NCBI RefSeq assembly: GCF_019239235.1
Contig: NZ_JAAZTS010000001.1
Coordinates: forward strand, 124,001 to 188,000
Direction of reading: 5' to 3'
Length of the DNA: 64,000 bases
Source: Caecibacteroides pullorum
GTDB lineage: Bacteria > Bacteroidota > Bacteroidia > Bacteroidales > Bacteroidaceae
A model generated the notes under the pieces. The model made no database searches, was not told the origin of the DNA, and saw only the letters and a list, made by a program, of their open reading frames with translations. A program made the position numbers and the translations under genes. This document shows positions 54,008 to 62,478 of this stretch, in pieces (the stretch's first letter is position 1; each line of letters begins with the position of its first letter).

Positions 54008-54496
54008 TTAGCTCCTGACATAGTCTACAAAGGCATACGGACAGGGATGTTTTTCATCGGCAGGATGAACATCCCTGTTTTTTTCGTGCCATATCTCAGG
54101 CTGTACCTGCGGGAAGTAAGCATCCGCTTGCGGAGCTTCCGCGTCTATCTCTGTCAGACAGAGCCGGTCGGCCAGCGGCAGGGCTTGCCGGTAGACGCTT
54201 TCGCCGCCGATGATATAGACCTCTTCGTCGGTATCGCAGTGGCTTAGGGCTTCCTCCAGGCTGGTGAAAACTTCCGCACCCGGGCAGCTAGTAGCAGCGT
54301 TGGACGAGAGTACGATGTTGCGTCGGTTAGGTAGGGCGCCTTTGGGTAGCGATTCGAAGGTCTTGCGGCCCATGATGATGGTATGGCCTGTGGTCAGTGC
54401 CTTGAAGCGTTTCAGGTCGTTGGGCAGCCAGAAGAGCAGTTTGTTCTGGTAGCCGATGGCCATGCGGCGGTCTACGGCGGCTATGATGCTGATCAT
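54008..54496 (-). CDS. folA: Dihydrofolate reductase
   Basis: 162 residues. Family features: SIIAAVDRRMAIGYQNKLL at the start, WLPNDLKRFK (with the catalytic Asp), HTIIMGRKTFES and EVYIIGGESVYRQAL. Reduces dihydrofolate with NADPH. It lies 21 nt downstream of thyA in one operon, as is usual because ThyA produces dihydrofolate. Confidence 0.95.
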   Translation of the reverse strand: MISIIAAVDRRMAIGYQNKLLFWLPNDLKRFKALTTGHTIIMGRKTFESLPKGALPNRRNIVLSSNAATSCPGAEVFTSLEEALSHCDTDEEVYIIGGESVYRQALPLADRLCLTEIDAEAPQADAYFPQVQPEIWHEKNRDVHPADEKHPCPYAFVDYVRS

Positions 54497-54517
54497 GTTT
54501 TTTTCGTTTTTGGGGTG

Positions 54518-55312
54518 TTAAACGGATACTTTGCCTGCAATATGTGGATGCGGATTATAATTTACCAGCTCGAAGTCATCATACTGGAAATCGAAGATAC
54601 TCTTCACGTCCGGATTGATTTTCATCTGCGGCAGGGGACGCGGTTCGCGCGTCAGCTGCAGTTTCACCTGCTCCAGGTGGTTCAGGTAGATGTGTGCGTC
54701 GCCCAGCGTGTGGATGAAGTCGCCTGCCTTCAGGCCCGTCACCTGTGCCATCATCTGCAGCAGCAAGGCATACGAGGCGATGTTGAACGGTACGCCCAGA
54801 AAAGTGTCCGCACTGCGCTGGTACAGTTGCAGGCTCAGCCGTCCGTCGGCCACGTAGAACTGGAAGAAGGCGTGGCAGGGCGGCAGGTTCATGTTGTTCA
54901 GGTCGCCCACGTTCCAGGCACTCACGATGATGCGGCGTGAGTCGGGATTGTGCTTGATGGTTTCCACCGCCTCGCTGATCTGGTCGATGAAGCCGCCCTG
55001 ATAGTCGGGCCACGAGCGCCACTGGTAGCCGTAGATATGTCCCAAGTCACCGTCCGCGTCGGCCCATTCGTTCCAGATGCGCACGCCGTGCTCCTGCAGG
55101 TACTTCACGTTGGTGTCGCCTTTGAGGAACCAGAGCAGTTCGTAGATGATGGATTTCAAGTGCAGCTTCTTGGTAGTGAGGCAGGGGAAGCCGTCGTCCA
55201 GATTGAAGCGCATCTGATGGCCGAACACACTGATGGTGCCCGTGCCGGTTCGGTCGCTCTTCTCGACGCCTTCGGTCAATATGCGGTTGAGCAGGTCTAA
55301 ATATTGTTTCAT
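54518..55312 (-). CDS. thyA: Thymidylate synthase
   Basis: 264 residues, matching the classical ThyA length. Active-site Cys in [10 protein letters not shown] (near residue 146), [19 protein letters not shown], and [11 protein letters not shown]. It methylates dUMP to dTMP using methylene-tetrahydrofolate. A -7 motif (55336-55343) lies just upstream of ATG 55312; folA follows. Confidence 0.96.
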   Translation of the reverse strand: MKQYLDLLNRILTEGVEKSDRTGTGTISVFGHQMRFNLDDGFPCLTTKKLHLKSIIYELLWFLKGDTNVKYLQEHGVRIWNEWADADGDLGHIYGYQWRSWPDYQGGFIDQISEAVETIKHNPDSRRIIVSAWNVGDLNNMNLPPCHAFFQFYVADGRLSLQLYQRSADTFLGVPFNIASYALLLQMMAQVTGLKAGDFIHTLGDAHIYLNHLEQVKLQLTREPRPLPQMKINPDVKSIFDFQYDDFELVNYNPHPHIAGKVSV

Positions 55313-55335
55313 GGCGTAACTTCTTTATTTGGATG

Positions 55336-55343
55336 CAAAGGTA
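55336..55343 (-). promoter_or_regulatory. -7 promoter motif of thyA-folA
   Basis: CAAAGGTA on the plus strand (TACCTTTG on the minus), 24 bp upstream of ATG 55312. Confidence 0.55.
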
Positions 55344-55386
55344 ACCTTTTTAGGCAAAGAAAGAAGAACCTGCGGGATGGATTTTT

Positions 55387-56637
55387 TCAGAGGAACGGTG
55401 TGAACAGATGGGCAAACCATCCTACAAACTTCTTCCACGCCGACCGTTCTTTCCAATATTCGGGCGTCATCAGCGTACTGTTCTGTTTGTCTCTGTTGAA
55501 CATTTCAGTCAGTTCAGCCGTCGTTTCGGGATCGAAGATGAAGGCATTGGTTTCGTAGTCGTAGCGCAGGCTGCGGCTGTTCAGGTTGGCCGTCCCCACG
55601 GTACAGAAGCTACCGTCCACCATCATTACTTTAGAGTGATGGAAGCCGCCGTTGAACAGATACACCTTGGCGCCTTTCTTCATCAGTTTGTGCAGGATGT
55701 AGAAGGCGGCTTCAGGCGTAAAGGGTACGTCGGATACCGAAGGAACCATGATTTCCACTTCTGTTCCTTTCTTCAATGCATGTTTGATGGCTTCCTTGAT
55801 GGACTTGGTAGGCACGAAGTAGGGGTTGACGATGCGTATCAGGCTGTCGGCTTCACGGATGGAAGTCGTGTACGCACGGCTGATGGAGCGCGGCGTCTCG
55901 CGGGGGGTACGGTCTACGATCATGATCTCCTCCGCGATGCTGTCCGGCAGCTGGGGCGTGTCGGGAAAGTATTCCGGTCCGCCGATGTGTTGTCCTGTTT
56001 CGCGGTTCCACATGGTCAGGAAGATACCTTGCAGGTAGCGGACCGCATCACCCTCGATACGGGCGTGGATGTCGTGCCATTCGCCGATCTTGGGTAGGCC
56101 CTTGATGTAGTAGTCGGCCACGTTCATCCCTCCTGTGTAGCCAATCTTTCCGTCGATGACCACGATCTTGCGGTGGTCGCGATGGGCGGCGTGGTTGAAC
56201 CAAGGGAATGTGAAGGGATCGAATTTCACGATTTCGATGCCCTGCTCGCGGATGGCTTTCAGGTGTTTCTTGGTCAGCGGTTTGTTGTTCGACAGATTGC
56301 CGAAAGCGTCAAACAGGGCACGCACTTCTACGCCTTCCTTTACCTTTTGGGCCAATAGTCGGAACAGGACACCGGCGATGGAGTCGTTACGGAAGTTGAA
56401 GTATTCCAGATGGACATGGTGGCGTGCGCCACGGATCGCTTCGAACAGGTCGGTGAATTTCTCATCACCGCTCATCAGCAGTTCTACCCGGTTATTGTAG
56501 GTCAGCGGAGCACCCATGTCTTTCAGGCGGTGCATGACGATGCTGTCGCTTGGGGTAGTCTGGGCAGCGGTATGTCCAGTCAGGAATAATAATGCCGTTG
56601 TCAGTAATAAGTGATATATAAAAACTCTCTTTGCCAT
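55387..56637 (-). CDS. Phospholipase D/cardiolipin synthase-like protein
   Basis: 416 residues from ATG 56637. A signal peptide or membrane anchor (VFIYHLLLTTALLFLTGHTAAQ) leads to two HKD motifs: HRDHRKIVVIDG (near residue 150) and HHSKVMMVDGSF (near residue 330). It resembles cardiolipin synthases (ClsA-like). With a cleavable-looking signal peptide, a periplasmic phospholipase D-type role is also possible. The longer ORF to 56658 is excluded because the -7 motif at 56656-56663 overlaps it. Confidence 0.88.
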   Translation of the reverse strand: MAKRVFIYHLLLTTALLFLTGHTAAQTTPSDSIVMHRLKDMGAPLTYNNRVELLMSGDEKFTDLFEAIRGARHHVHLEYFNFRNDSIAGVLFRLLAQKVKEGVEVRALFDAFGNLSNNKPLTKKHLKAIREQGIEIVKFDPFTFPWFNHAAHRDHRKIVVIDGKIGYTGGMNVADYYIKGLPKIGEWHDIHARIEGDAVRYLQGIFLTMWNRETGQHIGGPEYFPDTPQLPDSIAEEIMIVDRTPRETPRSISRAYTTSIREADSLIRIVNPYFVPTKSIKEAIKHALKKGTEVEIMVPSVSDVPFTPEAAFYILHKLMKKGAKVYLFNGGFHHSKVMMVDGSFCTVGTANLNSRSLRYDYETNAFIFDPETTAELTEMFNRDKQNSTLMTPEYWKERSAWKKFVGWFAHLFTPFL

Positions 56638-56655
56638 TTTAGTTTTTTGCAGGGG

Positions 56656-56663
56656 CAAAGATA
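56656..56663 (-). promoter_or_regulatory. -7 promoter motif of the phospholipase D gene
   Basis: CAAAGATA on the plus strand; decides the start at 56637. Confidence 0.55.
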
Positions 56664-56712
56664 TAACATCTCATGGACAATATTGTTCTGAGTATAGGAA
56701 AAAAAGCTGTTT

Positions 56713-57045
56713 TTAAGCCAAAGAAGCTATTTTTTTGTACATAAGGAACAACAGTACTACGACGGCCAGTGCCAGCGATTTGGGGTCTGTCTGCGCCATG
56801 CCGTTTTCCAGAGTGGTGGTGAATGTCTCGCGTAGCGTGTCCCACACCAGTTGCACTCCGTCCAGCAGAACAAACAGTACGGCGGCCAGCGTAAATCCTC
56901 CGGCTGTCCACAAGCGTGCCAGGCGGTTGCTACGGCAGGGCAGGCTGCGCATTACGCGGCGTGTGAAGCCGTTGTCGGCCACTTCCTGCCGCTGTCCGGC
57001 GAAGAAGCTTTCCAGTAACTTGTCATTATTTTCCGTCATATCCAT
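56713..57045 (-). CDS. DUF5056-like membrane protein (anti-sigma candidate)
   Basis: 110 residues. A soluble N-terminal part (~45 residues, with LLESFFAGQRQEVADNGF) is followed by two hydrophobic segments (LWTAGGFTLAAVLFVLLDGV and SLALAVVVLLFLMYKKI). It overlaps the sigma-factor gene by 20 bp. Such sigma-overlapping membrane proteins are often anti-sigma factors. Resembles DUF5056 from memory. Start 57045 or 57039. Confidence 0.75.
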   Translation of the reverse strand: MDMTENNDKLLESFFAGQRQEVADNGFTRRVMRSLPCRSNRLARLWTAGGFTLAAVLFVLLDGVQLVWDTLRETFTTTLENGMAQTDPKSLALAVVVLLFLMYKKIASLA

Positions 57046-57571
57046 TCTGTTTTAAGTACGTCGCCATCTTTTCCTTGGCCCTCGAAAGGTGGCTTTTTAC
57101 GGTTCCCGTAGGGCATCCGGTAATGCTTGCTATCTTGTCTATGCTCTGGTCCTCCAGGTAGAAGAGGGTGATGCAGGTTCGCTCGATGTCTCTCAGCGTG
57201 GCCAGTGCGCGGTGCAGGTCCGACTGCAGGCCCGTGTCCGGCTGGCGCACGCTGCATTGGGCGTCTACCCGTGTCGTGTCCAGGTCGTCTGTCTCCTTCC
57301 GGCTGCGAAGATAGTCATAATATTGATTGTACGCAATACGGTAGAGCCAGGTGGAGAAGCTGGACAGGTTCTTGAAGGAAGCCAGGCTGGTGTAGGCACG
57401 GATAAAGGTGTCCTGCGCCAGGTCGTCGCTCAGTTCGCTGTCGCCGCAGGTCAGGTTCAGGAAGAAGCGCCTCACGGGCGACTGGTATTTCCTGACCAGC
57501 TGGTCGAAGGCGCGGTTGTTGTGGAACATCACGACTTGTGCAATCAGCGATATGTCGTTGAGCTGGCTCAT
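57026..57571 (-). CDS. ECF-type RNA polymerase sigma factor
   Basis: 181 residues. Region 2 (about residues 18-82) has FDQLVRKYQSPVRRFFLN, DDLAQDTFIRAY and FSTWLYRIAYNQYYDYLR; region 4 (about residues 120-172) has LRDIERTCITLFYLEDQSI and ITGCPTGTVKSHLSRAKEKM. It is flanked by an upstream membrane protein (overlap 4 nt) and a downstream putative anti-sigma factor (overlap 20 nt). Regulon unknown. Confidence 0.93.
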   Translation of the reverse strand: MSQLNDISLIAQVVMFHNNRAFDQLVRKYQSPVRRFFLNLTCGDSELSDDLAQDTFIRAYTSLASFKNLSSFSTWLYRIAYNQYYDYLRSRKETDDLDTTRVDAQCSVRQPDTGLQSDLHRALATLRDIERTCITLFYLEDQSIDKIASITGCPTGTVKSHLSRAKEKMATYLKQNGYDGK

Positions 57572-58332
57572 TCTTTCGGTTTGTTAGTGTCTTCGGCGTC
57601 GGGAGTGTCTTTCTTTTCAGTCTGGTCGCGGAGTTCGATGCCGCCCACTTTCATGTAGCGGTAGCCGGTCTTTTCATCGCGTTCCATGCGGATGAAGGGC
57701 TTGCCGTCGCCTTGTCCCGGCTGGGTATAGTAGATGGTTACCTGTCCGAAACCCGTGAACATGATGAGCAGCCCGATGCATCCCAGACTGAATTCACCTG
57801 TAAGAGCCCAGAGAAAGATGAAAAGCCCGATGCCCAGGAAGATATTCTTGATACCCCGGCTGCGCAGGTCTTTGCTTTCTCCTTCCTTGGTTTCTTTGAA
57901 GAATTCGGGTGGAAGCTGCTGTCCGGCAGCCAGTGCCTGTTCGGCCAGGCGATATTTGGCCTTTCGGTTCTTGTAACGGAAATAGAAGATAATAAAGAGG
58001 AGCAGCGCGGGCAAGCCGAACACGAAGATGATGGCTGTCAGGGCAACAATTGTTTCCGGTGCGTCTTCGCCGAAGTTGAAGCCCACCCATTGCAGACCGC
58101 TGCTGTCGTGGCGGTGGCGGTAGGTGCCGTCACTGTCGGCTTCGCTGGAGTCGGTGCCTTCGTAGGTAGTGATGCTCAGGGTGTCGGTAGTCTGTTGCCC
58201 GTTTATCACGGTGTCTTGCAGTTCGATGACGCGTTTCTTGCCGTCTACGGTGTCGGTCACGGTTCTGTTTTCGGCCTGCATGCCCAGGCTTGTGGCGGCC
58301 ATCAGGCCGAGTAGGATAAGGATACGTTTCAT
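57568..58332 (-). CDS. DUF6249-like membrane protein of the sigma operon
   Basis: 254 residues. A signal peptide ends SLGMQAE (residue ~21), then a polar domain with a possible His-rich patch (TYRHRHDSSG), and hydrophobic segments (FVFGLPALLLFIIFYFRY and FLGIGLFIFLWALTG). The pattern FRYKNRKAKYRLAEQAL resembles DUF6249 proteins (from memory). It is first in the operon with the sigma factor and DUF5056-like gene and may act as a membrane sensor. Confidence 0.7.
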   Translation of the reverse strand: MKRILILLGLMAATSLGMQAENRTVTDTVDGKKRVIELQDTVINGQQTTDTLSITTYEGTDSSEADSDGTYRHRHDSSGLQWVGFNFGEDAPETIVALTAIIFVFGLPALLLFIIFYFRYKNRKAKYRLAEQALAAGQQLPPEFFKETKEGESKDLRSRGIKNIFLGIGLFIFLWALTGEFSLGCIGLLIMFTGFGQVTIYYTQPGQGDGKPFIRMERDEKTGYRYMKVGGIELRDQTEKKDTPDAEDTNKPKE

Positions 58333-58461
58333 ATTCGTCAGTCTTTTATTCGTTGCTTATTTTTTGTTTTCTTTGTTGGTTAGACGGAATATCCGTCCCA
58401 CAAGGTTGCAAAGTGACGACTTTTTTTTCAGATTTCTTCGAATAGCTTCTGTTTTTTCCAT

Positions 58462-58469
58462 TATCTTTG
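58462..58469 (+). promoter_or_regulatory. -7 promoter motif of the His-rich membrane protein gene
   Basis: TATCTTTG, 51 bp before ATG 58520; the larger ORF from 58169 crosses the minus-strand gene and is not used. Confidence 0.55.
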
Positions 58470-58519
58470 CCGCCACAATCAATCATAAACAAACGCTTTT
58501 GGAGAAACTGCGCCGCATT

Positions 58520-58843
58520 ATGAAGTATTTTCTTCCCTTGCTGTTCCTGGCGTATTGGGGAGGAGTTACGCTGTTCACCCACTCACATGTGGTGAACGGA
58601 GTTATCATTGTGCATTCGCATCCCTTCAAAACCGGTCATCAGCACACCGAGAGCCAGGCCGAGACCATTTTCTTCCTCGACCACTATGTGGCTTCCTCCG
58701 TTCCTGTGCTGTTGGTTGCCGTTCCCTGCTTCTGTGCCCTGTTGGGCTTGCTGGTTGTGGCGCGTACGTCGTGCCTCTGCCTGCGTCGGCCGGACGACGG
58801 CATCCGTTTGCGCGCCCCTCCCGCTTGTGTCTTCTCTTGTTGA
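58520..58843 (+). CDS. Small His-rich membrane protein
   Basis: 107 residues from ATG 58520. Two hydrophobic segments bracket a His-rich part: FTHSHVVNGVIIVHSHP and FKTGHQHTES, then a second membrane helix (VPVLLVAVPCFCALLGLLVV). Similar small proteins (possibly DUF6769) stand before TonB receptors in Bacteroides. His clusters suggest metal binding. Located 73 nt upstream of a TonB-dependent receptor, so probably its partner. Confidence 0.65.
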   Translation: MKYFLPLLFLAYWGGVTLFTHSHVVNGVIIVHSHPFKTGHQHTESQAETIFFLDHYVASSVPVLLVAVPCFCALLGLLVVARTSCLCLRRPDDGIRLRAPPACVFSC

Positions 58844-58916
58844 TGTAATCTGTGGTGAGCATCTGTTTAGATGCATCTATCATTTCCTTTATTCAAATTA
58901 TTAAAATAGAAGACAC

Positions 58917-61217
58917 ATGAAAAAATATATCTTTCTTGTGGTGGCTCTGCTGTGCGCATTGCTGCCCGCCACTCTTATGGCCGAAGAACTGAAGAGTTCG
59001 GATGCCAACATCGTAGGACATGTATTGGAAAAACATTCCAAAGAACACCTCTCTTATATTACCGTTTCCCTGAAAGGAACCACCATCGGTACCCTGACCG
59101 ATGCCACCGGACACTATTTTCTGAAGAATCTGCCCGAAGGCCGCTTTACGTTGCAAGTCAGTTCCGTAGGTTACAAGACACTGACACGCGAAGTCGTTCT
59201 GAAGAAGGGCGTCACGCTGGAAGAGAATTTCGAACTGGAGGAAGATCTCGTGGCGCTGGACGGCGTGGTGGTCACCGCCAACCGCAGTGAGACGACCCGA
59301 CGCTTGGCCCCCACGCTGGTCAACGTCATGGACTTCAAGCTCTTCGAACAGACCAACTCTACCACATTGGCTCAGGGACTGAACTTCCAGCCCGGCGTGC
59401 GTGTGGAGAACAACTGCCAGAACTGCGGTTTCCAGCAGGTGCGCATCAACGGCCTCGACGGTCCCTATACCCAGATTCTTATAGACTCGCGCCCCGTATT
59501 CAGTGCTTTGGCAGGTGTGTACGGGTTGGAGCAGATACCGGCCAACATGATCGAACGTGTGGAAGTGATGCGTGGAGGCGGTTCGGCCCTCTTCGGCGCG
59601 TCGGCCATTGCGGGTACCATCAATATCATCACCAAGGAACCCCTGCGCAACTCCGCCCAACTGGGACATACGATTATGGGTGTAGGAGGCTTCTCTGCGT
59701 TCGACAACAATACGACCATGAACGCTTCGCTGGTGACCGACAACCACAAGGCGGGCATCTATGTCTTCGGGCAGAACCGCCAGCGCAGCGGTTTCGACTA
59801 CGACGGCGACGGCTTCACCGAGCTGCCCAAGCTGCGCAACCAGACCGTAGGCTTCCGTTCCTTCCTCAAGACCAGTACCTACTCCAAGCTGACCTTCGAG
59901 TACCACCATCTGCAGGAGTTCCGCCGTGGCGGTAACCTGCTCGACCGTCCGCCCCACGAGACCGACATCACCGAGCAGACCGAGCACAGCATCAACAGCG
60001 GTAGCGTGAAGTTCGACTACTTTTCGCCCAACGAAAAACATAAAGTCAATGTCTACGCCTCCATGCAGCACATCGACCGCGACAGCTACTACGGTGGCGA
60101 CCATTCGCTCAATGCCTACGGTGCCACTACAGACCTGACGTGGGTAGTCGGTTCGCAGTACGTCTACCACTTCGACCGCTGCCTCTTCCTGCCTGCCGAC
60201 CTGACGGGTGGTGTGGAGTACAACCAGGATGCCATGCACGACAAGATGTGGGGCTACAACCGTTACATCGACCAGACGGTGCGCATCGCCGGCGCCTTCC
60301 TGCAGAACGAGTGGAAGAACGACCACTGGAGTTTCCTTGTAGGCGGACGTTTGGACAAGCACAATCTGATAGACCACGTCATCTTCAGTCCGCGTGTCAA
60401 CCTGCGCTACAATCCCACGAAAGATATCAACCTGCGTGCCGCCTACTCCGTGGGCTTCCGCGCCCCGCAGGCCTTCGACGAGGACCTGCATGTCGAGAAC
60501 GTGGGTGGCAACGTATCCATGATCCAGCTGGCCAAGGACCTGCGTGAAGAGAAGTCGCGCAGCGTCAGTCTTTCGGCCGACCTGTACCACCGTTGGGGCG
60601 CCTTGCAGGGCAATCTGTTGGTCGAAGGTTTCTACACCAACCTGTCCGACGCCTTTGCCTTGCGCCAGATCGGCACCGAAGACGGCATCTTGAAAAACGA
60701 ACGCTACAACGAAAAAGGAGCCCGTGTCTATGGCGTGACGCTCGAAGGCAAACTGGCCTGGCTCACTACGCTCCAGCTTCAGGCGGGCGTCACCCTGCAG
60801 AAGGCCGAATACAAAGAAGCCCGCCAGTGGAGCGACGACGAAACCGTTCCTCTGGAGAAGCGCATCTTCCGCACGCCCGACACCTATGGCTACATGACCC
60901 TGACCTACAGTCCCGTGAAACCGTTGAGCATCGCCCTGTCGGGTACCTATACGGGTAGCATGCTGGTGGAACACCGTGCCGGCTACATCGAGAAAGACCG
61001 TGCCGAGACTACGCCCAGTTTCTGGGAAATGAACCTCAAGGCCGCTTACGACTTCACCCTCTACAAGGATATCACCCTTCAGGTGAATGCCGGCGTACAG
61101 AACCTCTTCAATGCCTATCAGAAAGACTTCGACCAGGGCAAGCTGCGCGACTCCGGCTACATCTACGGTCCCGGTCTGCCCCGTTCCTATTTTGCGGGAG
61201 TGAAGATCAGTTACTGA
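58917..61217 (+). CDS. TonB-dependent receptor with CarboxypepD_reg domain
   Basis: 766 residues with a signal peptide (ends TLMAEE). N-terminal carboxypeptidase-like domain (GHVLEKHSKEHLSYITVSLK...GTLTDATGHYFLKNLPEG, residues ~35-110), then plug (VDGVVVTANR-like sequence; ENNCQNCGFQQVRINGLDGP; LIDSRPVF) and a 22-strand barrel, ending FAGVKISY. The plug carries a CQNCG motif, a possible metal-interaction pair. No SusD-like partner, so it is probably not a glycan importer. The upstream His-rich membrane protein hints at a metal or metal-complex ligand. Confidence 0.9.
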   Translation: MKKYIFLVVALLCALLPATLMAEELKSSDANIVGHVLEKHSKEHLSYITVSLKGTTIGTLTDATGHYFLKNLPEGRFTLQVSSVGYKTLTREVVLKKGVTLEENFELEEDLVALDGVVVTANRSETTRRLAPTLVNVMDFKLFEQTNSTTLAQGLNFQPGVRVENNCQNCGFQQVRINGLDGPYTQILIDSRPVFSALAGVYGLEQIPANMIERVEVMRGGGSALFGASAIAGTINIITKEPLRNSAQLGHTIMGVGGFSAFDNNTTMNASLVTDNHKAGIYVFGQNRQRSGFDYDGDGFTELPKLRNQTVGFRSFLKTSTYSKLTFEYHHLQEFRRGGNLLDRPPHETDITEQTEHSINSGSVKFDYFSPNEKHKVNVYASMQHIDRDSYYGGDHSLNAYGATTDLTWVVGSQYVYHFDRCLFLPADLTGGVEYNQDAMHDKMWGYNRYIDQTVRIAGAFLQNEWKNDHWSFLVGGRLDKHNLIDHVIFSPRVNLRYNPTKDINLRAAYSVGFRAPQAFDEDLHVENVGGNVSMIQLAKDLREEKSRSVSLSADLYHRWGALQGNLLVEGFYTNLSDAFALRQIGTEDGILKNERYNEKGARVYGVTLEGKLAWLTTLQLQAGVTLQKAEYKEARQWSDDETVPLEKRIFRTPDTYGYMTLTYSPVKPLSIALSGTYTGSMLVEHRAGYIEKDRAETTPSFWEMNLKAAYDFTLYKDITLQVNAGVQNLFNAYQKDFDQGKLRDSGYIYGPGLPRSYFAGVKISY

Positions 61218-61322
61218 TGCGTGAAAGCTGATACAGATTCTCCTGCAAAAGAAAAATGGGAGATTCTTCGTTCATTCTCAGTTCTTTTCCTTATTTTTCC
61301 TTTGGATTTTAACTCATAACCC

Positions 61323-61646
61323 ATGAAGCTTATGAAAAAAGGAAAAGAATCTTTGACGGCCTGTATGGCCGCCCTGATCCTCCAATTGGAGAAAGAGGGA
61401 CGCCCCGGCACGGCACACGTCTATCGCAGTACGCTGCGTCGTGTGCTCGACTTCACCGGGGGTGTCCCTCTTTCTTTTTGTGAGGTGACCCCTCTTTGGT
61501 TGAAAAGTTTCCAGAACTACCTGCAAAACAGGTTTGCCATGAGTCATTCATCTGTAAAGGTTACTGAAACCTATTTCAAACGGCATACAGACGAACGTAT
61601 CGGACAGATGAACCGGGAGATTCTTTCACAAGTATTTTGTGCCTGA
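61323..61646 (+). pseudogene. Internally deleted tyrosine recombinase remnant
   Basis: 107 residues. The first ~70 residues are a phage-integrase SAM-like DNA-binding domain (ALILQLEKEGRPGTAHVYR...LKSFQNYLQNR). The last ~30 residues are the C-terminal end of a tyrosine recombinase (MSHSSVKVTETYFKRHTDER), where the catalytic Tyr lies in TYF. The catalytic core between (Arg, Lys, His-x-x-Arg box) is missing, joined in frame. A full enzyme is ~400 residues. It cannot catalyse recombination on its own and is probably a remnant. Confidence 0.8.
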
Positions 61647-61770
61647 TCTCTTGGGGCTTTTCTTTTGCCTTTGGGCGGAAGTGTCCCCCAATTAGGTGAC
61701 AACCGTATAATCAGGTTGTAATTTGGTGAAAGGAGATTATTTTACGTTTCGGGAAAGATGTGCAGATACG
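61647..61770. other. Gap left of the inverted repeat
   Basis: No gene seen. A short hairpin CAACC...GGTTG near 61698-61717. Confidence 0.4.
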
Positions 61771-61792
61771 GTTACTTTGTAGGTAACGGTGA
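61771..61792 (+). repeat. Left 22-bp inverted repeat of a candidate invertible segment
   Basis: The 22-bp sequence is the exact reverse complement of 62409-62430. It contains its own palindrome GTTAC-N7-GTAAC, as in tyrosine-recombinase crossover sites. Confidence 0.85.
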
Positions 61793-62024
61793 AAGACGTT
61801 TTTCAGGACTCTTCTTCCTTTCACACGAAATAAAAAAAGTTCTTTCAATGAAACTTCACTACAAGAAGCTGTGTGTCAATAGCTTGTAGTGAAACCGACA
61901 ATTTCCCCTCCTGTAACTGTGAAAGCAGTGTGAAATACATCTTGTTTCACTTCATTCGGTTGCTGTTCAGTGTTTTATGCTTCGTGTGAAGCCTTGAAGG
62001 CAGAATCTGGAAGAGAACTTGTAA

Positions 62025-62087
62025 ACATCTACTTTAGCGTCATAAACATCTACTTTAGCCGCGTAAACAGGCACTTTAGCCAAGCCA
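62025..62087. repeat. Three tandem 21-bp repeats (same family as 24538-24600)
   Basis: Units at 62025-62045, 62046-62066 and 62067-62087: ACATCTACTTTAGCGTCATA..., ACATCTACTTTAGCCGCG..., ACAGGCACTTTAGCCAAG.... A partial fourth unit (ACATCTAT) follows. Shared core CTTTAGC with the other locus. Confidence 0.8.
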
Positions 62088-62361
62088 ACATCTATATTTG
62101 TGGAAGGCGGTTCCTTTCTGTAGGCAGGTCCGGCCTCACAGTAGGGGCGTGAAGCGGAGGGCGGTTTTCAGGCGTATAGAAGGCTGGCTGTCTGAGCGTA
62201 GCGAGTTCCTGTCTTTTAGCCTGAAAATCGTTCGAAGTAGTCCCGGAAGTGCAGACGGCATCTTTTCTTTTTTTTGTATCTTTTCCTTTAGGTCTGTCGA
62301 AAGAAAAAGTATGAACTTTATAATCGAACTGTAAATTTTTAATGTTAAAATTTAGTTTTAG

Positions 62362-62393
62362 TTTGTTTGTTTGTAAATAATAGTTTTATTTTG
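62362..62393 (+). promoter_or_regulatory. Candidate invertible promoter
   Basis: TTTG at 62362-62365, 21-bp spacer, TATTTTG at 62387-62393 (one base from TAnnTTTG). It points to the DUF3575 genes through the right inverted repeat. Confidence 0.45.
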
Positions 62394-62408
62394 TGCTATT
62401 GATTTAAA

Positions 62409-62430
62409 TCACCGTTACCTACAAAGTAAC
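62409..62430 (-). repeat. Right 22-bp inverted repeat
   Basis: Exact reverse complement of 61771-61792; lies 48 bp before the broken DUF3575 ORF. Confidence 0.85.
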
Positions 62431-62478
62431 AGAAAAGTCTCTTTTTTTATTGAGATTGAAAGAAATCGTGCTATAAAA

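Larger units (their letters stand above)
61793..62408. other. 616-bp segment between inverted repeats (candidate inverton)
   Basis: No gene is convincing inside. It holds a GTGAAA/TTTCAC-rich stretch, a hairpin (CACTACAAG...CTTGTAGTG near 61857-61892), the 21-bp repeats at 62025-62087, and near its right end an apparent promoter pointing right (TTTG 62362-62365, 21 bp, TATTTTG 62387-62393). Inversion would turn this promoter away from the DUF3575 genes. Confidence 0.6.

Noticed and set aside
58893..60974. 693-residue minus-strand ORF
   Set aside because: Shadow of the TonB receptor; the plus-strand frame has a signal peptide and plug motifs.
61970..62152. 60-residue heptad-repeat ORF
   Set aside because: Same 21-bp repeat effect inside the candidate inverton.
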